From Betaproteobacteria bacterium (GTDB lineage Bacteria; Pseudomonadota; Gammaproteobacteria; Burkholderiales; Rhodocyclaceae): a stretch of DNA of 5,133 bases. Under the pieces are notes generated by a model, which saw nothing but the letters and a program-made list of their open reading frames with translations, was not told the DNA's origin and made no database searches. The position numbers and the translations under genes were made by a program. The DNA lies in NCBI GenBank assembly GCA_016880375.1, contig JAEHDO010000290.1, positions 1 through 5,133 on the forward strand, in the 5' to 3' direction. Position 1 is the stretch's first letter; each line of letters starts with the position of its first letter. Below, in pieces: positions 1 to 5,133 of this stretch.

Positions 1-858
<858 letters not shown>

Positions 859-864
859 TCGGGA

Positions 865-880
865 ATCGGCGCCAGCCGAT
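865..880 (+). other. Short perfect hairpin just after nirS
   Basis: ATCGGC (865-870) and GCCGAT (875-880) are perfect reverse complements around a GCCA loop. The hairpin starts six bases after the nirS stop and ends four bases before the terminator stem. It has no T-run of its own. A role as a 3' stabiliser of nirS mRNA is inference; a 6-bp stem can also occur by chance in GC-rich DNA. Confidence 0.5.
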
Positions 881-884
881 GTGA

Positions 885-912
885 ACGGGGGCCTGCGGGC
901 CCCCGTTTTTTT
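885..912 (+). terminator. Intrinsic terminator of nirS
   Basis: A 9-bp perfect stem pairs 885-893 (ACGGGGGCC) with 898-906 (GGCCCCCGT), closing a four-base TGCG loop. It is followed directly by a run of seven T residues (906-912, the first paired in the stem). This is a textbook Rho-independent terminator in the + direction. It separates nirS from the downstream biosynthesis genes and should make most nirS transcripts end here. The complement has no comparable T-run after the stem, so it is oriented for nirS only. Confidence 0.93.
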
Positions 913-930
913 AGTTACGACCGCTGCGCT

Positions 931-953
931 TGACGCCGATGAAACTGGCGTCA
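931..953. promoter_or_regulatory. Perfect 7-bp inverted repeat upstream of the nirC promoter
   Basis: TGACGCC (931-937) and GGCGTCA (947-953) are perfect reverse complements separated by nine bases (GATGAAACT). The dyad centre (942) is 46.5 bases upstream of the FNR-type box centre. No T-run follows, so it does not look like a terminator. It could be a protein-binding site for a second regulator or an RNA hairpin in read-through transcripts. I do not recognise it as a known operator. Confidence 0.45.
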
Positions 954-981
954 GCCCCCACTAAAACATCGTTTGCGGGCA

Positions 982-995
982 TTGACAAATATCAA
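982..995. promoter_or_regulatory. FNR/Dnr/NNR-type activator site for the nirC operon
   Basis: TTGACAAATATCAA matches the CRP/FNR-family site TTGAT-N4-ATCAA at nine of ten defined positions, with TTGAC in the left half; the core TTGA-N6-TCAA dyad is perfect. Sites of this class bind FNR (oxygen sensing) or Dnr/NNR/DnrR (nitric oxide sensing) and activate denitrification genes. The centre at 988.5 predicts a class II start near base 1030 (site at -41.5), 23 bases before the nirC start codon. Position, sequence and the terminator upstream all agree with a promoter here; which regulator binds cannot be told from sequence. Confidence 0.82.
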
Positions 996-1017
996 CGCGC
1001 TGCTCACCCCCCCCGGG

Positions 1018-1023
1018 CATGCT
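1018..1023 (+). promoter_or_regulatory. Candidate -10 element of the nirC promoter
   Basis: CATGCT lies where the -10 hexamer should be if the FNR-type box is centred at -41.5. It keeps the A at position 2 and T at position 6, the most conserved positions, but matches TATAAT at only three of six. Weak -10 elements are common in activator-dependent promoters. The assignment rests on spacing and is tentative. Confidence 0.35.
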
Positions 1024-1052
1024 TCCTCCTGTCCGAGACCCGATACCCGGTA

Positions 1053-1379
1053 ATGATCCGATTCCCCGCCCTTTGTCTGTGCCTGCTGGCGCCGATGGCA
1101 TCTCCGGCGGCCGATCCGTCGCCCGAGCGCACGCGCGAACTGGTGCGCATGGTTCGGCAGGATTGCGGCTCCTGCCACGGCCTGACCCTCAAGGGTGGCC
1201 TCGGTCCGCCGCTATTGCCCGAGACGCTGCGCGAAAAGCCGGCGGAGTCGCTCCGGTATACTGTGCTCCTTGGCCGTCCGGGTACGCCCATGCCGCCCTG
1301 GAATGCCTTCATGACCGAGGCCGAGGCCGACTGGATCGTGCGCCAGTTGATGCAAGGCTTTCCCGAAGAGATCCGCTGA
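1053..1379 (+). CDS. nirC: Cytochrome c55X, NirC
   Basis: NirC is a small periplasmic c-type cytochrome of nir clusters, thought to pass electrons in late heme d1 maturation. The 108-residue product has a signal peptide (basic start MIR, hydrophobic stretch about residues 5-16, likely cleavage near residues 19-20, SPAA/DP). One heme-binding motif CGSCH occupies residues 38-42, and Met80 in GTPMPPW is the likely sixth ligand. The size and the single motif with a short LGPPLL segment after it fit c55X rather than cytochrome c551 (NirM). I chose the ATG at 1053 because it gives a clean signal peptide; the longer frame from 930 would run through the inverted repeat, FNR box and promoter and would bury the signal peptide. 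No convincing Shine-Dalgarno is visible. It is the first gene of the second transcription unit, and its stop overlaps the nirF start (TGATG). Confidence 0.9.
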   Translation: MIRFPALCLCLLAPMASPAADPSPERTRELVRMVRQDCGSCHGLTLKGGLGPPLLPETLREKPAESLRYTVLLGRPGTPMPPWNAFMTEAEADWIVRQLMQGFPEEIR

Positions 1380-2548
1380 TGAAATCCCTGCTATCTATTC
1401 TTGCCGCCCTGCTGCTGTCCGCCTGCTCAGGCGCCGCCCTGCGCGGCACCGGCGATCTCGGCATCGTCATCGAGCGCGCCACCGGCAGCGTGGCAGTGGT
1501 CGACTCCAGTGCGAAAAGCATCCTCGGCCGCGTCGAGGGCCTCGGCGATCTCTCGCACGCCTCCGCCGTCTATTCGCGCGACGGCCGCTATGCCTACGTC
1601 TTCGGCCGCGACGGCGGTCTGACCAAGGTGGACATCCTCGAGCGGCGCATAGCGAAACGCATCATCCAGGCCGGCAACTCCATCGGCGGCGCCATTTCGC
1701 AGGACGGCCGCCTGGTCGCCGCGCAGAACTACCAGCCGGGCGGCGTGAAGGTGTTCGACGCCGACACGCTCGAACTGCTCGCCGACATTCCCGCGACTTT
1801 CGGGGACGGCAAGCAATTCTCCAAGGTGGTCGGCCTCGCCGACGTGCCGGGCAACAAGTTCGCCTATGCGCTCTTCGATGCCGGCGAGATCTGGGTCGCC
1901 GACCTGTCGAAGCCGCGCGAGCCGAAGCTGACCAAGTTCCGCAACATCGGCAGCCAGCCCTACGACGGCCTGGTGACGCCGGACGGACGCCATTACATTG
2001 CCGGCCTCTTTGGCGAAGACGGCCTCGCCCTGGTCGACCTGTGGCAGCCGGAGCAGGGCGCGCGGAAGATCCTCGCCAACTACGGCAAGGGTGCGGAGAA
2101 GCTGCCGGTATTCAAGATGCCGCACCTGCGCGGCTGGGCGGTGGCCGGCGGACGCGCCTACCTGCCCGCCATCGGCAGGCACGAGGTGCTGGTGGTCGAC
2201 ACCGCAACCTGGCAGGAAGTCGGCCGCATTCCCGTCAAGGGCCAGCCGGTGTTCGTCATGGCGCGGCCGGACGGCCGCCAGATCTGGGTGAACTTCGCCT
2301 TCCCCGACTACAGCCAGGTGCAGGTCATCGACACGCTCGAGCAGAAGGTGGTGCAGACGCTCTCGCCCGGCAAGGCCGTGCTGCACATGGAATTCACGCC
2401 ACGCGGCGAAAACGTCTGGATCTCGGCGCGCGACGACAACCGCGTCGCGGTGTATGACACCGCCAGCTTCGCCAAACTGGCGGAACTGCCGGCGCAGACG
2501 CCGTCGGGCATCTTCTTCACCAGCCGCGCCGCGCGGATAGGGTTCTGA
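1379..2548 (+). CDS. nirF: Heme d1 biosynthesis lipoprotein NirF
   Basis: NirF is a periplasmic propeller protein related to the d1 domain of NirS; it binds d1-type tetrapyrroles and is needed for heme d1 synthesis, though its exact reaction remains unsettled. The 389-residue product begins with a lipoprotein signal: MKSLL, a hydrophobic run and the lipobox LSAC with Cys16. Ser17 follows the Cys, with no Asp inner-membrane retention signal, so outer-membrane anchoring is likely. Repeated beta-propeller blades are visible, for example SRDGRYAYVFGRDGG (66-80), VTPDGRHYIAGLFGEDG (199-215), RPDGRQIWVNFAFPDY (296-311) and RGENVWISARDDNR (342-355). His60 in the LSHASAVYSRDG segment is a candidate tetrapyrrole-facing residue. 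The ATG at 1379 overlaps the nirC stop by one base (TGATG) and has a weak GAAGAGA ribosome site at 1365-1371. The same frame is open further upstream to 1019, but that part runs antiparallel in logic to nirC, lacks a signal peptide and is rejected. Confidence 0.94.
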   Translation: MKSLLSILAALLLSACSGAALRGTGDLGIVIERATGSVAVVDSSAKSILGRVEGLGDLSHASAVYSRDGRYAYVFGRDGGLTKVDILERRIAKRIIQAGNSIGGAISQDGRLVAAQNYQPGGVKVFDADTLELLADIPATFGDGKQFSKVVGLADVPGNKFAYALFDAGEIWVADLSKPREPKLTKFRNIGSQPYDGLVTPDGRHYIAGLFGEDGLALVDLWQPEQGARKILANYGKGAEKLPVFKMPHLRGWAVAGGRAYLPAIGRHEVLVVDTATWQEVGRIPVKGQPVFVMARPDGRQIWVNFAFPDYSQVQVIDTLEQKVVQTLSPGKAVLHMEFTPRGENVWISARDDNRVAVYDTASFAKLAELPAQTPSGIFFTSRAARIGF

Positions 2549-3540
2549 TGGATTCCCTCGACTTCCGCCTGATCAATGAATTCCAGCGCGACTTTCCGCT
2601 GGAGGCGCAGCCCTTCGCGGAGATCGCCTGGCGCCTGTGCACCGACGAGGAAACCGTCCTCGCCGCCCTGCAGCGCCTGCGCGAGGAGGGCGTGGTCAGC
2701 CGCGTCGGCGCGGTGTTCGCGCCGCGCCGCGTCGGCGCCAGCACGCTCGCCGCGCTGGCGGCACCGCCCGAACAGTTGGAAGCGATCGCGGCGCGTGTCA
2801 GCGCCCGGCCCGAGGTCAATCACAACTACGAGCGCGAGCACCGCTACAACCTGTGGTTCGTCGTCACGGCGCGCGACGAGGCGCACCTGGCCGGGGCACT
2901 CGCCGCCATCGAGCGCGACACCGGCTGCCGGGTCATCTCGCTGCCGCTGGAGCACGAGTTCTACATCGACCTCGGCTTCGACCTCGCCGGCGTCTGCAAG
3001 GCGCCGTGCACCACGCGCCGCATCGAGGCCGGCAACCTGCGCGAACTGACTTTGCCGGAGCAGAAGCTGATGGGCGCGCTGCAGCACGGCCTCGACCTCG
3101 TGCCGCAGCCCTTCGCCAGGCTAGGCGAGCAGGCGGGCCTGGACGAGGCGGAAGTCATCGCCACCCTCAAGCGCTGGCGCGGCGAGGGGCTGATCAAGCG
3201 CTTCGGCGTCGTCGTGCGCCACCACGAGCTCGGCTACACCGCCAACGCCATGGTCGTCTGGGACCTGCCCGATGCCGAAGTCGAGCGCGTCGGCGGACTG
3301 CTCGCCGCCGAGCCGGAGGTGACGTTGTGCTACCAGCGCCGGCGCCACCTGCCGGAATGGCCCTACAACCTTTACTGCATGATCCATGGTCGCGAGCGCG
3401 CCGGGGTCGAGCGTGCCGTGGCGGAGCTGCGCGAGCGCTTCCGGCTCGGCCATGTCCCGCACGCCATCCTGTTTTCCCGCCGCCGCTTCAAGCAGCGCGG
3501 CGCCCACTACATCCCGCAGGCCGAAGCCGCCCATGGATGA
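2548..3540 (+). CDS. nirDL: Siroheme decarboxylase NirD-NirL fusion
   Basis: NirD and NirL are subunits of siroheme decarboxylase, which removes two acetate carboxyls from siroheme to give 12,18-didecarboxysiroheme in the cytoplasm. Here both are in one 330-residue chain, roughly twice the usual subunit length. Residues 1-148 are NirD-like: Lrp/AsnC-type helix-turn-helix (about 21-55), then HNYEREH (92-98), NLWF (101-104) and YIDLGF (139-144). Residues about 168-325 are NirL-like: a second helix-turn-helix (about 187-220), GYTAN (229-233), VWDLP (237-241), CYQRRR (261-266) and WPYNLY (271-276). The linker carries Cys150 and Cys154. The AsnC-like fold is reused for tetrapyrrole chemistry in this family, so the helix-turn-helix does not imply DNA binding. 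Fused NirDL is known, for example in Hydrogenobacter thermophilus. The ATG overlaps the nirF stop by one base, with AGGG at 2539-2542 as ribosome site. Confidence 0.94.
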   Translation: MDSLDFRLINEFQRDFPLEAQPFAEIAWRLCTDEETVLAALQRLREEGVVSRVGAVFAPRRVGASTLAALAAPPEQLEAIAARVSARPEVNHNYEREHRYNLWFVVTARDEAHLAGALAAIERDTGCRVISLPLEHEFYIDLGFDLAGVCKAPCTTRRIEAGNLRELTLPEQKLMGALQHGLDLVPQPFARLGEQAGLDEAEVIATLKRWRGEGLIKRFGVVVRHHELGYTANAMVVWDLPDAEVERVGGLLAAEPEVTLCYQRRRHLPEWPYNLYCMIHGRERAGVERAVAELRERFRLGHVPHAILFSRRRFKQRGAHYIPQAEAAHG

Positions 3541-3976
3541 GCTCGACCGCGCCATCGTCAACGTCCTGCAAGGCGGCTTTCCGATTTGCGACGAGCCCTA
3601 CCGCGAGGTGGCGGAACAGCTCGGCATCGCCGAGGCCGAGTTGATCGCGCGGCTGGGCCGCATGCTGGAAGAGAAATCGCTGACGCGCTTCGGCCCGATG
3701 TTCCAGGTCGAGCGCATGGGCGGTGCCTTCGTGCTGGCGGCGCTGGCCGTGCCCGAGGCGGATTACGAGCGCGTGGCGGAGCAGGTGAACGCCCTGCCGG
3801 AAGTGGCGCACAACTACCGCCGCGAGCACGCGCTGAACATGTGGTTCGTGCTGGCCACCGAGACGCCGGCTGGTATTGCCGCGGCGATCGACAGCATCGA
3901 ACGCACGACAGGATTGAAGGTCTACGCCTTTCCCAAGCTGAAGGAATACTTCGTGGAGATGAAGCTGGCAGCATGA
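3533..3976 (+). CDS. nirG: Siroheme decarboxylase subunit NirG
   Basis: This 147-residue protein belongs to the same AsnC-like siroheme decarboxylase family and acts with NirDL and NirH on siroheme in the cytoplasm. It is most like the NirD half: HTH-like region about 20-55 (EPYREVAEQLG, then TRFGPMF), HNYRREH (93-99), NMWF (102-105), and a FPKLKEYFVE tail in place of the YIDLGF ending of NirD. It lacks the GYTAN and WPYNL motifs of NirL and NirH. I chose ATG 3533, giving the MDELDRAI start that matches MDSLDFRL of NirD; the frame is open upstream to 3386, but that part lies inside the NirL coding region. The gene overlaps the nirDL stop by eight bases, with no strong ribosome site, so translation is probably coupled. 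Confidence 0.91.
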   Translation: MDELDRAIVNVLQGGFPICDEPYREVAEQLGIAEAELIARLGRMLEEKSLTRFGPMFQVERMGGAFVLAALAVPEADYERVAEQVNALPEVAHNYRREHALNMWFVLATETPAGIAAAIDSIERTTGLKVYAFPKLKEYFVEMKLAA

Positions 3977-4464
3977 CGGATATCCCCACTCTCGACGCGG
4001 ATGATCGCCGCCTGATCGTGGCGACCCAGGGCGGCCTGCCGCTCACGCCGCGCCCCTACCACGCCCTCGCCGAACAGCTCGGCCTGGCGGCGGAGGACGT
4101 CAAGGTACGCCTGCGCCGAATGCTGGAGAGCGGCGTCATCCGCCGCATCGGCGCCGTGCCCAACCATTACGCCCTCGGTTACACCGCCAACGGCATGAGC
4201 GTGTGGGACGTGCCCGACGCGCGCATCGATGCGCTGGGCGAGCAGGTCGGCCGCCTGCCCTTCGTCACCCATTGCTACCACCGCCCGCGCGCCCTGCCAC
4301 TGTGGCCCTACAACCTGTTCGCCATGGTGCATGGCAAGAGCCGCGGGGAAGTCGAGGCGCAGATCGAGCAGATCGCCGCGCTGCTCGGCGACGACTGCCG
4401 CGCCCGCGACGTGCTCTACAGCAGCCGCATCCTGAAGAAGACCGGCCTTCGCATTGGCGGTTGA
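3973..4464 (+). CDS. nirH: Siroheme decarboxylase subunit NirH
   Basis: This 163-residue protein is the fourth siroheme decarboxylase domain of the cluster and is closest to the NirL half of NirDL. Shared landmarks are the HTH-like region (about 28-60, ending RRIGAV), GYTAN (69-73), VWDVP (77-81), CYHRPR (101-106) and WPYNLF (111-116), then MVHGKSR and a C-terminal VLYSSRILKKTGLR. It is expected to work in the cytoplasm with NirG and NirDL to make 12,18-didecarboxysiroheme. The ATG at 3973 overlaps the nirG TGA in an ATGA arrangement (3973-3976), typical of coupled translation. A frame open upstream to 3586 lies inside nirG and is not used. The last three bases of the gene form part of the nirJ ribosome site. 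Confidence 0.92.
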   Translation: MTDIPTLDADDRRLIVATQGGLPLTPRPYHALAEQLGLAAEDVKVRLRRMLESGVIRRIGAVPNHYALGYTANGMSVWDVPDARIDALGEQVGRLPFVTHCYHRPRALPLWPYNLFAMVHGKSRGEVEAQIEQIAALLGDDCRARDVLYSSRILKKTGLRIGG

Positions 4465-4467
4465 GGA
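4463..4467 (+). promoter_or_regulatory. Shine-Dalgarno of nirJ
   Basis: GAGGA ends six bases before the nirJ ATG and overlaps the nirH stop codon. It is the clearest ribosome binding site in the window and supports the start at 4474. It also marks the one junction after nirC where neighbouring genes do not overlap. Confidence 0.75.
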
Positions 4468-4473
4468 TTCATC

Positions 4474-5133
4474 ATGTTCCGAATCAGTCAATACATGGAG
4501 GAGATTGCGCATCCCACACCGTTGGGGCCGAAGCGCAATCCTCCGGGCCCGGTCGTCATCTGGAATCTGATAAGACGCTGCAACCTCACCTGCAAGCATT
4601 GCTACTCGATCTCCGCCGACAAGGATTTTCCCGGCGAGCTGTCCACCGCGGAAATCTACGGCGTGATGGACGATCTCAAGCGCTTCCGCGTGCCGGTGCT
4701 GATCCTCTCCGGCGGCGAGCCGCTGCTGCGGCCGGACATCTTCGACATCGCCCAGCGCGCCAAGGGCCTGGGCTTCTACGTCGGCCTCTCTTCCAACGGC
4801 ACGCTGATCGACGAATCCAGCATCCGCCGTATCGCCGAGACTGACTTTGACTACGTCGGCGTCAGCCTCGACGGCATCCGCGAGACGCACGACAAGTTCC
4901 GCCGCATGCAGGGCGCCTTCGAGAAGTCGCTCGCCGGCATCCGCCTCTGCCGCGACGCAGGACTGAAGATCGGCGTGCGCTTCACCATGACGCAGGACAA
5001 TGCCCACGACCTGCCCGGGCTGCTGAAGCTCGTCGAGGACGAGGGCATCGACCGCTTCTATTTCTCGCACCTCAACTACGCCGGTCGCGGCAACAAGAAC
5101 CGCAAGGACGACGCCCACCACCAGATGACACGC
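4474..5133 (+). CDS. nirJ: Heme d1 biosynthesis radical SAM protein NirJ (3' truncated)
   Basis: NirJ is a cytoplasmic radical S-adenosylmethionine enzyme that removes propionate side chains from 12,18-didecarboxysiroheme during heme d1 synthesis. The frame is open to the window end; 220 codons are present of a usual length of roughly 390. The start MFRISQYMEEIAHPTPLGPK is followed by NPPGPVVIWNL and the radical SAM cluster motif CNLTCKHC (Cys36, Cys40, Cys43), which binds the 4Fe-4S cluster. GGEP at residues 80-83 is the SAM-binding motif. SADKDFPGELST after the cluster, VGVSLDGIRETHDKFRR and SHLNYAGRG fit the NirJ branch of SPASM-type proteins. The C-terminal domain with the auxiliary cluster cysteines is outside the window. 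The rare codons ATA and AGA sit side by side at 4570-4575, just before the cluster motif. Related enzymes such as AhbC, AhbD and PqqE share the core, but the gene context makes NirJ by far the best call. Confidence 0.95.
   Translation, partial: MFRISQYMEEIAHPTPLGPKRNPPGPVVIWNLIRRCNLTCKHCYSISADKDFPGELSTAEIYGVMDDLKRFRVPVLILSGGEPLLRPDIFDIAQRAKGLGFYVGLSSNGTLIDESSIRRIAETDFDYVGVSLDGIRETHDKFRRMQGAFEKSLAGIRLCRDAGLKIGVRFTMTQDNAHDLPGLLKLVEDEGIDRFYFSHLNYAGRGNKNRKDDAHHQMTR

Noticed and set aside
982..1010. Sigma-70 promoter with TTGACA as -35
   Set aside because: The expected -10 position at 17-base spacing falls in CACCCC, with no resemblance to TATAAT. The hexamer is better read as part of the FNR-type dyad.
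1042..1047. GATACC as a -10 element for nirC
   Set aside because: It would place the transcript start at or after the nirC ATG and does not fit the spacing from the activator box.
1019..1378. N-terminal extension of nirF
   Set aside because: It overlaps all of nirC out of frame and would hide the lipoprotein signal that starts at 1379.
1427..2386. Antisense open frame of 319 codons across nirF
   Set aside because: Shadow of nirF for the same reason, with no recognisable domain and no start signals.
2637..3644. 335-codon + strand frame within nirDL and nirG
   Set aside because: The product is dominated by Arg, Ala, Gly and Pro, the usual sign of an out-of-frame reading of GC-rich coding DNA.
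2610..4155. Lrp/AsnC-type transcription regulators
   Set aside because: The helix-turn-helix segments are a fold feature of the siroheme decarboxylase family; the shared motifs and the nir context point to NirD, L, G and H rather than regulators.
3922..5121. Long antisense open frame of 399 codons across nirH and nirJ
   Set aside because: It lies opposite two clear genes; GC-rich third positions commonly keep the complementary frame open. The product is low in complexity and shows no recognisable domain.

Overview
This window is part of a denitrification locus: the 3' end of the cytochrome cd1 nitrite reductase gene nirS, followed by the heme d1 biosynthesis and maturation genes nirC, nirF, a fused nirDL, nirG, nirH and the first part of nirJ. 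All genes lie on the + strand. The DNA is GC-rich with strong G/C third-position preference. The NirD-NirL fusion and the gene order nirS-C-F-DL-G-H-J suggest a denitrifying proteobacterium, most likely a betaproteobacterium of the Rhodocyclales type. That assignment is inference from composition, gene order and protein resemblance, not from a search.

Layout: 1-858 encodes the C-terminal d1-binding propeller of NirS. The 194-base gap 859-1052 is rich in signals: a small perfect hairpin (865-880), a strong intrinsic terminator (885-912), a perfect 7-bp inverted repeat (931-953) and an FNR/Dnr/NNR-type box (982-995). A second transcription unit then begins. It holds nirC (1053-1379), nirF (1379-2548), nirDL (2548-3540), nirG (3533-3976) and nirH (3973-4464), each overlapping the next by 1 to 8 bases, and then nirJ (4474 to beyond the window end) after a 9-base gap with its own Shine-Dalgarno sequence.

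How the genes work together: in the cytoplasm, NirDL, NirG and NirH decarboxylate siroheme to 12,18-didecarboxysiroheme. NirJ, a radical SAM enzyme, then removes the two propionate side chains on the way to heme d1. NirF (predicted periplasmic lipoprotein) and NirC (small periplasmic c-type cytochrome) belong to the late periplasmic steps. NirS is the periplasmic enzyme that uses heme d1 to reduce nitrite to nitric oxide. Siroheme-forming NirE and the dehydrogenase NirN are not in the window and may lie downstream. No nirM-type cytochrome gene sits between nirS and nirC.

No undescribed system is present: the genes form a recognisable nir cluster. The points worth a second look are in the nirS-nirC gap (terminator plus a separate redox-responsive promoter, an unexplained inverted repeat, a C8 tract in the promoter spacer) and in the two-by-two arrangement of siroheme decarboxylase domains with a two-cysteine linker in the fusion.
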